The notes under the pieces were generated by a model. The model was not told the DNA's origin, did not search any database, and was given only the letters and a program-made list of their open reading frames with translations. This document shows, one piece after another, positions 41,728 through 50,318 of a stretch of 64,000 nucleotides of DNA. Location of the stretch: contig NZ_JAAZQL010000006.1 in assembly GCF_012275515.1 (NCBI RefSeq), positions 273,357-337,356 on the forward strand, given 5' to 3'. The position numbers were made by a program, and so were the translations under genes. How positions within the stretch are numbered: the first letter of the stretch is position 1; the number at the start of each line of letters is the position of its first letter. Source of the stretch: Novosphingobium sp. SG707. GTDB taxonomy: Bacteria > Pseudomonadota > Alphaproteobacteria > Sphingomonadales > Sphingomonadaceae.

Positions 41728-43107
41728 ATGCAGCGGGGCACGCTTGCTTTCCGGATCACCGTCATCCTGGTCGGCAGCTTCGTCCTGCTGCAGCTCGCGA
41801 TGTTCGCGCTGACCAGCGAGGCCGGCCGCGCGCCGCGCTCTGGCGCCGCCAGCCTGCCCAGTGTTGGACAGATGCGCGCCATAGTCGATCTGATCGAGGC
41901 GATGCCGCCCGGGCGGCGAGCCGCCGAAGTCATCGCGTTCGATGGCGCTCTCTATCACGTCCGCGTTGAGCCAGGCTCTCTCCCTCCATCGGTCGAAAGC
42001 GCCCAAGGAATGAGCATCGGCCGCATCTACAGCAGCGGGATGCCAGGGCGTCGTCTTTCCGTGACGGGCCGCGTCGCACGATTCCCGAGGCTCGCCCGCC
42101 TCAACCCATGGCCGGGGTGGATTGCCGACCCATTGTCCGTGCATGTCGCGTTGTCGGGCGACAGTCCCACCATGTTGTCCATTGAAAGCCAGCCGTCCGA
42201 ATCGGTCCTCGTCGTACTGCGCCGACGCGCAACCCTGCTGGGTCTGGGCGGCATTGCCGCGCTGGTGGCGCTCGCCTTTGCAGTGCGCGCCACCACCCGT
42301 CCGATCGTCCGCCTCGCCCGCGACATCCGAACCTATCGCGGCGAGCCGGCTTCTCCCGATCTTGTAGTCGCCGGATCGCCCGAGCTGCGTGATCTGGCCC
42401 AGGCCTATAACGAGATGAAGGGCCGTATCGCCGAACTGATCGCCGAACGCACCCGCGTTCTGGCCGCAATCGCGCACGACATGCGGACCTACATCACGCG
42501 CATCCGCCTGCGTGCCGAGTTCATCGACGATGCAGAGCAGCGCGAGCGGGCGGCCCGTGACCTCGACGAGATGGCGGCGCTGCTGGACGATACGCTGCTC
42601 CTGGCGCGCGCCGAGGCCAGGGTGGACGAAAGCAGGCGACGCCTCGATCTCGCCGCCGAGCTTCGTCGCATGGTCGAGATACGACAGGAGATGGGCGACA
42701 CGGTCTCGCTGTCGCTCGCGGTCGAGCAGGCGCCTGTGGTCGCGGCCCCGCTCGCGATCCGCCGGATATTGTCCAATCTGGTCGACAATGCCCTGCGGCA
42801 TGGGACGCAGGTCGTTTTGACGCTTTGTGAAGATAACGGCCGCTGGCGGATCGATGTTAAGGATGATGGCCCCGGTGTTCCTGACGACAGGCTGGGCGCA
42901 TTGGGCGAGCCGTTTGGCCGGATCGATCCTTCACGAGACCGCAGCGCCGGCGCGGGTGCGGGGCTTGGGCTTGCGATCGTCCGGGCGCTGGTCGCAGCGC
43001 AAGAAGGCAAGATTTTGTTCGCTAACCGCGTCGATGGGGGCTTCGTGGTGAGCATTTGGATGCTGCCGCTTGATGAACGTCAGCATGGCCCAAAATCCGG
43101 CCGTTAG
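41728..43107 (+). CDS. Sensor histidine kinase
   Basis: A 459-residue membrane kinase. It has a first span near residues 9-28, a periplasmic sensor of about 130 residues, a second span near 175-190 (LLGLGGIAALVALAFAV), a HAMP-like linker and the dimerisation box AAIAHDMRTYITRIRLR with His250. The ATPase domain has the N box LVDNALRHG, DDGPGVPDD and GAGLGLAIVRAL. In most relatives the H box reads HDLRTPLTR; here the conserved Pro is replaced (H-D-M-R-T-Y-I-T). That Pro bends the helix next to the phosphorylated His, so phosphatase/kinase balance could be altered. It is in an operon with the response regulator. Confidence 0.9.
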   Translation: MQRGTLAFRITVILVGSFVLLQLAMFALTSEAGRAPRSGAASLPSVGQMRAIVDLIEAMPPGRRAAEVIAFDGALYHVRVEPGSLPPSVESAQGMSIGRIYSSGMPGRRLSVTGRVARFPRLARLNPWPGWIADPLSVHVALSGDSPTMLSIESQPSESVLVVLRRRATLLGLGGIAALVALAFAVRATTRPIVRLARDIRTYRGEPASPDLVVAGSPELRDLAQAYNEMKGRIAELIAERTRVLAAIAHDMRTYITRIRLRAEFIDDAEQRERAARDLDEMAALLDDTLLLARAEARVDESRRRLDLAAELRRMVEIRQEMGDTVSLSLAVEQAPVVAAPLAIRRILSNLVDNALRHGTQVVLTLCEDNGRWRIDVKDDGPGVPDDRLGALGEPFGRIDPSRDRSAGAGAGLGLAIVRALVAAQEGKILFANRVDGGFVVSIWMLPLDERQHGPKSGR

Positions 43108-43164
43108 CCGCTTCCGATAAGGCCATCGCAAAGGCAATCAGGAGGGATTCGCGGGCATATCGGA

Positions 43165-45399
43165 TCAGCCGGCAATGCGCGGGCGGTCCTCATCTCTCAG
43201 TGCAAACCAACGTGAGGCAAATGCGACAAACACTTTTGAATTCAGCGGATAGCTGAAGAGATAGCCCTGCATCAGGTCACAGCCGATGTTTTGCAACTTG
43301 ATGGCCTGTGAAGCGGTCTCAACCCCCTCGACAATACAAACCAGTCCGAGCGAATGGCAAAGGTTGACGACTGCGTCGATGATCGACACGCTGTAACTGT
43401 TGTCTAAATTAAGGGCGAAGCTGCGATCGATCTTCACCTTGTCGAGCGGCAGGCGATGAAGATTGCTAAGGCTGGAGTAGCCAGTACCAAAATCGTCCAG
43501 CGCCACCTGCATGCCAATCGCGCGAAATCGGCGGAGTGCATCAATGGCAGCGTCAAGGTTTCGCATCACCGCCGTCTCAGTCACCTCGATACAGAGGCGG
43601 CATGGATCAGCAGGCGAATTGCGGACCATGTCGAGAATCACATCCACCGTATCAGCAGAATGCAGATCGCAGGCAGATACGTTGACGGAGAGCGTTTTGC
43701 CAGGCGGCAGAACTTCCAGCAGTTCCAGCGCGCGACGCATGGCGTTTCGCGTGATCACATGGATAAGGGTGCTGCGTTCCGCTATTTTGACGAAGCGCTG
43801 GGCCTCGACCACCCCCAGTCGCGTACTCGTCCAGCGCGCCAGGAGCTCGCCGCCCACCACCGCGCCTGATTTCACCGAAACGATTGGCTGCACATCAAAA
43901 TACAATTCGGTTTCGAATTCACTCGTATGCAGTTCCCCCTCAATGACGTGATCGTCCAGCAGTTGACGTTCCAGTTCCAGGTTGAATTGAACGGCTTGTC
44001 CGGACTTCTCCCGCTTTGCATGGTAGAGCGCGTGGTCGGCACGTTTGGCAAGATCGACCGGAGTGAGTTCGGGATCGACAAATGCACCAAGCCCGATTGA
44101 CACACCCAAGCTCACCTGTCGGTCGCAAATTCGCATCGGAGCAGCCACAACCGCGCATATCTTTTCCGCAAGCTGCAGTGCGGCTTTTCCATCAAGCCAC
44201 ACGATCATCGCGAACTCGTCCCCGCCCACGCGATAGAGCGTGGCGATGGGGCCGGCCGTGTCGCGAAGCAGACGGGCGACTTCCACGAGCACCCGGTCTC
44301 CAACCAGGTGGCCGAACGTATCATTGATCGGTTTGAAGCGGTCGAGATCAATCCATCCCACCGTCATGGCGTTGAGGTTTGCCGGGATGACCGCACTTTC
44401 CAAATCGGCATAGAAACGCCGCCGGTTGTACAGCCCTGTGAGTTCGTCGCTGTCGGCAAGCAGGCGTGCCTCCCGCTCCTGCCGACCTGCTTCGATGGCG
44501 CTGTGGGATTGAACCGTCAGCTCTCGACTAAGACTTTGAACACGGCGCGCGATAACGGCGGCGACCGCCAGAAACGATACGATACACAGGCAGATTACCG
44601 GCAGCAATTCGCGAACTGCCAAAGAACCGGGAGCAAGGCGTTTCCAGGCAATCGTGCCGATCAGCGCACCCGACCAATCGCGTACCCCGGTTGAGGCTTC
44701 GTCCTCGGAGGGAGCGCCGTCCCGGGACCACCGAAGATGCCGCAAACCAAAGCCTTTCCCCCATTCTTCGAGCAGTTTGTCATCAAGCAAGCGTATATCG
44801 ACAAAAATGCGATAGGAGGACTTGTCGAGTGTTGCCGGGCCATTTTCCCGGACGATCGGCGAAAACGCTATCAAAGCCGGCGTCGTGCCGGCCTTTCCGA
44901 GCAGCACCACTGCGTCGCCGCGTTGCCTTACCGCTGTTTCGTTTGCAGGGACACTGGCAAGTAAAGTTTTCAGCGTGCTTGGCCCGATCAAGTCAGCAAG
45001 AGGGGGCTTCCTTCCAGATGGAAGATGCGCGAACAACGTTCGTCCTTTTGCGTCAATTACATAACTCAACGCTATGGGCGTTCCCCATTGCGACATGATC
45101 CATGGATCGTCCAAGGAGCCGTAAGCATGAGCGAAGGCATCATTCCAATGTGCATTGATGTACGTTTCATTGCTGATACGCGAACGTTCGCGATCAATTG
45201 CCCCGGAAATCGAGACGGCCGACAACTGGTCGGCATGCTCGTCTGCATTCCAGACGAGGAAATTGACAATGAGCACAGAGGTCAAGACGGAAAGACATAT
45301 CAGTACGGTCAGCAATGCCGCGTTAGACGTGCTGCCCGCTCGCGAGACACGCAACGCCACGCGGTACAGCTTCCCTAGCGCGGCGTAGAAATTTGCCAT
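43165..45399 (-). CDS. CHASE4-GGDEF-EAL cyclic-di-GMP enzyme
   Basis: A protein of about 744 residues made of an N-terminal span (ALLTVLICLSVLTSVLIVNF), a periplasmic CHASE4-like sensor (HWNDAFAHAYGSLDDPWI), a second span, a GGDEF domain with an intact VGGDEFAMI (Gly392-Phe396), and an EAL domain. In the last, the signature E-A-L reads E518-L-L (GGELLARW), while DDFGTGYSSL, the catalytic-loop motif, is intact and the end reads QGYLFSYPL. It could both make and break cyclic-di-GMP. ATG 45456 gives 19 more residues; neither start has a Shine-Dalgarno. It stands alone, converging with the two-component genes. Confidence 0.9.
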   Translation of the reverse strand: MANFYAALGKLYRVALRVSRAGSTSNAALLTVLICLSVLTSVLIVNFLVWNADEHADQLSAVSISGAIDRERSRISNETYINAHWNDAFAHAYGSLDDPWIMSQWGTPIALSYVIDAKGRTLFAHLPSGRKPPLADLIGPSTLKTLLASVPANETAVRQRGDAVVLLGKAGTTPALIAFSPIVRENGPATLDKSSYRIFVDIRLLDDKLLEEWGKGFGLRHLRWSRDGAPSEDEASTGVRDWSGALIGTIAWKRLAPGSLAVRELLPVICLCIVSFLAVAAVIARRVQSLSRELTVQSHSAIEAGRQEREARLLADSDELTGLYNRRRFYADLESAVIPANLNAMTVGWIDLDRFKPINDTFGHLVGDRVLVEVARLLRDTAGPIATLYRVGGDEFAMIVWLDGKAALQLAEKICAVVAAPMRICDRQVSLGVSIGLGAFVDPELTPVDLAKRADHALYHAKREKSGQAVQFNLELERQLLDDHVIEGELHTSEFETELYFDVQPIVSVKSGAVVGGELLARWTSTRLGVVEAQRFVKIAERSTLIHVITRNAMRRALELLEVLPPGKTLSVNVSACDLHSADTVDVILDMVRNSPADPCRLCIEVTETAVMRNLDAAIDALRRFRAIGMQVALDDFGTGYSSLSNLHRLPLDKVKIDRSFALNLDNSYSVSIIDAVVNLCHSLGLVCIVEGVETASQAIKLQNIGCDLMQGYLFSYPLNSKVFVAFASRWFALRDEDRPRIAG

Positions 45400-45650
45400 T
45401 GGAGGAAACTGCTCGAAATAGTTTAAAGTGGGGTAAATCCTCCCACTGGAATGCATACTTGAAGATACAGCTGCTCCGGGCCAACACTCGCTTTACTTTG
45501 TGACAAACATCGCCCTTCGACCTTGATTATTGGGAATACGGAAACTGCCCGTAATGGGCCAAAGATGCAGGCGCGCGGGTAAGAGACCGCACGCCCGCCT
45601 TGCAAAGACTGTTCATGGCCGGAACAGCCTTGCTCATGGTTCGATGGCGC

Positions 45651-46400
45651 TTATCCTGCCTCGGTCATCCACTGCACCGCATCCTCTCCGGCCGCGATCT
45701 TGAGCGGCGCGCCCGGATCAGTGGCAGCCTGCCACACCGCCTCGGCCACGTCACTCGCATGGGTAACCGGCCCGCTCTCCTCGCGGAAGTTGGCGATCAT
45801 GCCTTCGATCATCGGCTTGTAATCGGGGTTATCGAGCCCGCGCAGGTGCGGCAGGGCGTTGTTGCCGAAGCTCGTCTCGGGCGAGCGTCCGGGCAGGACG
45901 ATATGCACGCGCACACCAAACGGCTGCATTTCAACCGCCAAGCTTTCGGTAAGCGCGTTCACGGCCGCCTTGCTCGCGCGGTAGACGCTGACCAGGGGAA
46001 GCGGTTTGAGCGTGACCGTTGATGTGACATTGATGATGGTGCCGCTGCGGCGTGCGCGAAATTGGGGCAAAATCGCCTGCACCATCGCCAGCGTGCCCAA
46101 GGTGTTGGTCTCGAACAGTTGGCGCGCGGTATCCGGCTCGATCAACTCGATCGGCACGGCGGCGCCGAAGCCCGCATTGTTGACCAACACATCGATATCG
46201 CCCGCCTGCGCCAGCGCTTTTGCGATGCTTGCAGTATCGGTGACGTCGAGCGGCAGGATGGTGAGCCGATCGGACGCGGGCAGGATGTCGACCTTGGGTT
46301 GGCGCATCGTGGCAACGACGTTCCAGCCTTTCGCCAGGAAGTGTCTGGCGGTTTCGAGGCCAAAGCCCGAGGAACAGCCGGTGATGAGAATGGTGGGCAT
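45651..46400 (-). CDS. Short-chain dehydrogenase/reductase
   Basis: A 249-residue classical SDR. The nucleotide-binding motif is ILITGCSSGFGLETARHFL, followed by LDVTD, NNAG (VLVNNAGFGAAVP), the catalytic Ser region INVTSTVTLKP, and YRASKAA (Tyr/Lys pair). It reduces or oxidises an alcohol/carbonyl with NAD(P)H in the cytoplasm. The ATG at 46400 has GGAG eight bases upstream. It diverges from an AraC regulator by 100 bp, which probably activates it; this SDR-AraC pairing is common for genes of unknown aldehyde or ketone substrates. Confidence 0.9.
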   Translation of the reverse strand: MPTILITGCSSGFGLETARHFLAKGWNVVATMRQPKVDILPASDRLTILPLDVTDTASIAKALAQAGDIDVLVNNAGFGAAVPIELIEPDTARQLFETNTLGTLAMVQAILPQFRARRSGTIINVTSTVTLKPLPLVSVYRASKAAVNALTESLAVEMQPFGVRVHIVLPGRSPETSFGNNALPHLRGLDNPDYKPMIEGMIANFREESGPVTHASDVAEAVWQAATDPGAPLKIAAGEDAVQWMTEAG

Positions 46401-46499
46401 GAGATTACTCCGCAAGTGTGAACGGTCATCTCAATGTGGCCATGGCTTGCAGGATCAGCTATGGTCAACTGTCTCGAATTCATTGGCGATAGTCCTGTT

Positions 46500-47405
46500 A
46501 TGTCCGTTGACCCGCTTGCCGAGATCGTGACGCTGCTCCAGCCTTCGGCCAGCTATTCCAAGCTCGTCGAATATGGCGGGCGTTGGCGTATTCGCCGCGA
46601 CATCGAAGGTAAGCCGGTCTTTTTCGCGGTGCTGGAGGGGGAGTGCCGGGTCGTGTCATCGGGTCGCCCGCCGATCATCGTGCGTCAGGGCGACTTCGTG
46701 CTTTCGCCATCGACCAGCGATCACATCGTGGAAAGCATCGAGGCACCGCCGCACGGCATCGCGATGATGCCGGTGGATATTGGCGAGGGACGATTTCGGG
46801 TCGGGCCGCCTGCAGAGCCGGTTAATCTGCGGATGCAGGTGGGACTGTGCAGCTTTTCCTCGCCTGATGCCGCTTTGCTCGTGTCGCTGTTGCCGGCGAT
46901 GATTGTGGCGCGTGGGGCGCCCCGGCTTGCGCTGTTGCTGCAACTGGTGGGCGATGAAACCCGCCATACGAGGCCGGGGCGCGAATTGGTGCTGGAACGC
47001 CTGCTGGAAGTGTTGCTGATCGAGGCGCTGCGCTTTGGCGCCGATATCATGTCAGTACCAAGTGTCGCGCGTGGGCTGTCGGATGACCGACTGGTTTCTG
47101 CCTTGCGCGCCATGCACGGCTGGCCTGCGCGTGGCTGGACAGTTGCCGATCTCGCCGCGGAAGCGGCCATGTCGCGCTCGGCTTTTTGTGCGCGCTTTCA
47201 TCGCGTTGTTGGGCTTCCGCCGATGGAATACCTGCTGGCGTGGCGCATGGCGCTGGCCAAGCGGCTGTTGCGCACGCGTGAACTTGCTATCGAGCATGTC
47301 GCCGCCCAGGTCGGCTATGGTTCGGCGAGCACGTTCAGCACCGCTTTTGCCCGCCACGTTGGCATGCCGCCGATGCGCTATGTTCGGACAATGCGTGCGG
47401 TTTAG
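46500..47405 (+). CDS. AraC family regulator with cupin sensor
   Basis: A 301-residue regulator of the Cupin_6/AraC class. Residues about 1-190 form the cupin-type sensor (VFFAVLEGECRVV, IIVRQGDFVLSPSTSDHIV, where GDF is typical). The last 100 residues contain the two helix-turn-helices (WTVADLAAEAAMSRSAFCAR, then IEHVAAQVGYGSASTFSTAF). The start at 46500 (MSVDPLAEIVTLL) matches the usual family beginning; ATG 46461 is possible but unlikely. It faces away from the SDR gene and probably controls it and itself. Confidence 0.87.
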   Translation: MSVDPLAEIVTLLQPSASYSKLVEYGGRWRIRRDIEGKPVFFAVLEGECRVVSSGRPPIIVRQGDFVLSPSTSDHIVESIEAPPHGIAMMPVDIGEGRFRVGPPAEPVNLRMQVGLCSFSSPDAALLVSLLPAMIVARGAPRLALLLQLVGDETRHTRPGRELVLERLLEVLLIEALRFGADIMSVPSVARGLSDDRLVSALRAMHGWPARGWTVADLAAEAAMSRSAFCARFHRVVGLPPMEYLLAWRMALAKRLLRTRELAIEHVAAQVGYGSASTFSTAFARHVGMPPMRYVRTMRAV

Positions 47406-47630
47406 CAAGGATGGCTGGTTTCCCCGCACGTTATGTGCGGTTGGGTGGGATCGCAATGTCCCAAAATCGCTCATTCATGGACAACATGCACGAGATGAAC
47501 GACCATCAGTTATAAGGGAGGTCAATCGGTCCCGTGGACGTCGGCTTTGGCGGCGTCTCGGGATGAAGTGCTCGGCGGCCCTTGAACCGGTCGGTCCCGC
47601 CCAACTCGAGCCATCTGGCTGATCGGCTGT

Positions 47631-47661
47631 GAACGGCGGATTTCAGGCAAACCCGCCGTTC
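47631..47661. terminator. Hairpin between converging AraC and SRPBCC genes
   Basis: GAACGGCGG (47631-47639) pairs perfectly with CCGCCGTTC (47653-47661) around a 13-base loop. It lies 18 bases beyond the SRPBCC stop (minus strand). No T-run is present on either side. The rest of the 47406-47678 gap shows nothing recognisable. Confidence 0.45.
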
Positions 47662-47678
47662 GCCATTGCTTGGCTCAT

Positions 47679-48092
47679 TCATCCCAACTTGCTCGCCAGC
47701 GCTGCCAGACCTTCGTCATAGATGCCTTTGAACAGGCTTACGATCTCGTCTTCCGTCACGCCCACGGGGTCAAACTGCCCGAACCATTCGACACGGGCGG
47801 CGCGGCCGCCATCGACGTCCAAGACGCGCAAGGTTGCCAGATAGTTCGCCTGCGGAAATGGCGCCTTCAGGATGTGATAGCTGTAGCTGCGCGCCTCTTC
47901 GTCGAACGCCATGAGCCGTTCCACTATTTCCTCGCCATCGAGATTGCGGATCCGGCGAACCCGGCCGCCTTCCTCAAGCTGTGATGAAGGAATGTAGGGA
48001 AGCCAATCGGGGAGCGCGTTGAAACCGCCGGTGAGCTGCCAGACTTCGGCCGCGCTGCGGGCGATATCGATGCTTGCGTATGCTTTTGCCAT
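47679..48092 (-). CDS. SRPBCC family protein (polyketide cyclase/dehydrase-like)
   Basis: A 137-residue single-domain START-like fold protein. It opens AKAYASIDIARSAAEVWQLT, the typical beta1-helix, then GFNALPDWLPYI, RNLDGEEIVERLM and ARVEWFGQFDPVG. It provides a hydrophobic cavity for a small ligand; no enzymatic activity can be deduced. GAGAGGAAAC precedes the ATG. A damaged MFS permease gene is 40 bp upstream on the same strand, and the two probably formed an operon. Confidence 0.85.
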   Translation of the reverse strand: MAKAYASIDIARSAAEVWQLTGGFNALPDWLPYIPSSQLEEGGRVRRIRNLDGEEIVERLMAFDEEARSYSYHILKAPFPQANYLATLRVLDVDGGRAARVEWFGQFDPVGVTEDEIVSLFKGIYDEGLAALASKLG

Positions 48093-48132
48093 GATAAGTT
48101 TCCTCTCGACGTTGGTTTTGGAGAATGGGAGG

Positions 48133-48627
48133 TCAGATGACCCGGACGGCAGGGCGCTGACTCACAAGGGTCAGGCCGAACAGGATGAGGCCGACGAGCA
48201 TGAGGCCGAAGCCGGCCCATACCGCCGACAAGAGGCCAAAGCCTGCGCCGATGCTCAGGCCCCCGGTCCAGGCGCCCAAAGCATTGGCAGCGTTGAGCGC
48301 CGCGAGGTTCATAGCGCCTGCCAGGCTGGCGGCTTCGGGCGCGAACCGCGTCAGGCGCACCTGAATTGTCGGGATCGCCATCATCATGGCCGCGCCGACA
48401 CCGAACAGGCCGAGGAAGAGCAGGAGGGGATCTCCGGCAAAGAGCTGGATGATCCCCATGCTGGCGAATTCCGATGTGCCGATTACGAAACTGCCCAAGG
48501 CCAGCGCCAGAAGTGTCATGGTGCCGCCGCGCCCGGTGCTTTCATCGCGGTTTTCGATTGTGAGAGCAACCGGGTGTGCGCCTTGCAGGCACTGCTCTCC
48601 CGTCGCCAGCGATGCTGACGTGTTCAT
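48133..48627 (-). pseudogene. MFS permease (AraJ/YdhP-like) with large in-frame deletion
   Basis: The frame has a good ribosome site (AGGAGA, six bases before the ATG at 48627) and starts like a drug/arabinose efflux permease: MTLLALALGSFVIGTSEFAS in TM1. It then jumps from MGIIQLFA to GDPLLLFLGLFGVGAAMMMA, which belongs to the C-terminal half. TM11-12 (LSAVWAGFGLMLVGLILFG) and the stop are intact. The family length is about 390 residues; only 164 remain, so about 225 are missing in frame. A five-span product could be made but is unlikely to transport. Confidence 0.8.
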
Positions 48628-48655
48628 AATGTTCTCCTGCGATTTTGGGCTGGTT

Positions 48656-48714
48656 TCAGTCGGCCAATGCCGGGAAGTCGGTGTAACCTTCCGCTCCGCC
48701 GCCATTGTCGCGTT
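48656..48714 (-). pseudogene. 3' tail of an old-yellow-enzyme-type alkene reductase
   Basis: About 17 codons, GGGAEGYTDFPALAD and stop, are the characteristic C-terminus of NemA/xenobiotic-reductase-like flavoenzymes (usually GGGAEGYTDYP). Everything upstream is gone. It precedes the damaged MFS gene by about 30 bp and faces a LysR gene at 48920, the arrangement in which such reductases are usually found. Confidence 0.6.
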
Positions 48715-48919
48715 CCTTTTCGTCTTGAACCGTGGTGATTGCCGGTGAATTCGAGCGGTCCGGCAATCCCTCGCGAATGGAGATCGCACATCGCAGGGCA
48801 CTTGATTAGACAGCGGCTTTTCACGGGATTTGATAGTCAGGTTCACAGATCGGGCGACAAGAGTGCCCGTTTGCATTAGACCATGAACCGCTTGGGGGAA
48901 ATGAGATCACAGGTGTTGC

Positions 48920-49825
48920 ATGGATAATCGTGCCGGCGAGATGATGGTGTTTGTTCGGGTCGTCGAGGCGGGCAGCTTTTCCGAGGCGGCGCGGCTGATG
49001 CTGATGACGCCCTCCACGGTGTCCAAGCTCATCGCGAGGCTGGAGGCGAGGCTCGGCGTGCGGCTGATCGAACGCTCCACGCGGCGCCTTGCGCTGACCG
49101 GCGAGGGGCAGTTCTACTATGAGCGCAGCCAGGCCTTGCTGGGGCAGTTGGACGAGACCGAGCAGCAGATCGCGCAGGGCGGCGCAGAGGCCGAGGGGAT
49201 TGTCCGCGTCACCTCATCGGTGACCTTTGGCACGGCTGCGCTTGAGCCGATCCTGCCTGCCTTCTTCGAGGCTTATCCCAGGGTTGTCGTTGATCTGTCC
49301 CTGTCGGACGATGTTGCCGATTTCTATCTGGAGCGCACCGACATAGCGATCCGCGTCGGCAAACTGGCGGATTCCAATCTGATGGCCCGCAAGATCGGCG
49401 AGACGCGTCGCCGAATCGTCGCATCGCCCGCCTATCATTCCCGCCATGGCACACCGCGCAGTCCGGAGGATCTGGTCCATCACAATTGCCTTGGCTTCAA
49501 TTTCCGCCGGGCGATGCCGGTATGGCCGATGCGGGAGGACGGGCGCATTGTCGAGCGGATGCTCAGCGGTTCGCTGCTGGCCAACAATGGTGAGACGTTG
49601 CGCCGTATGGCGCTGGCGGGTGTCGGCATCATCAGGCTTGCCGACTATCACCTGCGCGGGCCGATTGCGCGCGGGGAACTGGTCGAACTGCTGGTCGACA
49701 GCGATCTGGGCGAGGCGGATGATATCCACGCCCTGTTCAAGGGATCGCAGTTTCTGCCCGCGCGGGTCCGCGCCTTCCTGGACTTCACGGTGCCGCGCAT
49801 GCAGGCGTTTCTGGAGCAAAAATAG
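48920..49825 (+). CDS. LysR-type transcriptional regulator
   Basis: A 301-residue LysR regulator. Residues 1-65 contain the winged helix (FVRVVEAGSFSEAARLMLMT, then PSTVSKLIARLEARLGVRL). The sensor domain (about 90-295) includes VRVTSSVTFGTAALEPILP and LANNGETLRRMALAGVGI. It faces the deleted alkene reductase and damaged permease, its likely former targets, and converges with the ABM-monooxygenase operon (stops 50 bp apart). Whether it still has a target nearby is doubtful. Confidence 0.9.
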   Translation: MDNRAGEMMVFVRVVEAGSFSEAARLMLMTPSTVSKLIARLEARLGVRLIERSTRRLALTGEGQFYYERSQALLGQLDETEQQIAQGGAEAEGIVRVTSSVTFGTAALEPILPAFFEAYPRVVVDLSLSDDVADFYLERTDIAIRVGKLADSNLMARKIGETRRRIVASPAYHSRHGTPRSPEDLVHHNCLGFNFRRAMPVWPMREDGRIVERMLSGSLLANNGETLRRMALAGVGIIRLADYHLRGPIARGELVELLVDSDLGEADDIHALFKGSQFLPARVRAFLDFTVPRMQAFLEQK

Positions 49826-49875
49826 GCGTGGCCGATCCGCCGCAATGACGAACCGGCCACGCCTGTTCAGGGTGA

Positions 49876-50292
49876 TTAGTGGCCCAATACTTCCATGCGC
49901 ATGACCTTTACGCCGCCTTGCGCAAGGTCGGGCAATCTGGCGAACCATGCCTGAACATAGGGCATGGCATTGTGCGCCTCGAAATCCTCGCGCGATGCGA
50001 AGACCTCGTAGAAGATGAAGTGGCCCGGCTCGGCCCGATCCTCCTGAAGGAAATAGGCAAGGTTCTTGGGGTCGCTGCGCACCAGAGCCACAAGCGGCAG
50101 CGTCGCTTCGCGCAACTGCGTTTCCTTGCCCGGTTTGGCGCGAACCTCGGCGATGATGGACCAGGCTCCTTGCGGGATTTGCGCGTATTGGATGCCGGAT
50201 TTGGGTGGCAAGAGCGGCTGTGCATGGGCCAGAGCGGGAGCGGTCGTCAGCATCAGGGCGGCCAATCCCAGCGATTTGAAAACACTAGGCAT
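49876..50292 (-). CDS. Exported antibiotic-biosynthesis-monooxygenase (ABM) domain protein
   Basis: A 138-residue protein with a signal peptide (MPSVFKSLGLAALMLTTAPALAHA) and one ABM ferredoxin-like domain: WSIIAEVRAKPGKETQLREA, FLQEDRAEPGHFIFYEVFAS and AHNAMPYVQAWF, with the conserved E-x-W/F-type pattern. Relatives such as YgiN act on quinols without a cofactor; export is less usual. AAGGA precedes the ATG at 50292; a TTG at 50298 is ignored. It is last in a minus-strand run after a Tat-exported VOC protein gene and an aldo/keto reductase gene, 26 bp from the former. Confidence 0.85.
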   Translation of the reverse strand: MPSVFKSLGLAALMLTTAPALAHAQPLLPPKSGIQYAQIPQGAWSIIAEVRAKPGKETQLREATLPLVALVRSDPKNLAYFLQEDRAEPGHFIFYEVFASREDFEAHNAMPYVQAWFARLPDLAQGGVKVMRMEVLGH

Positions 50293-50318
50293 GATCAATT
50301 CCTTCTGGTTGGCGACGA

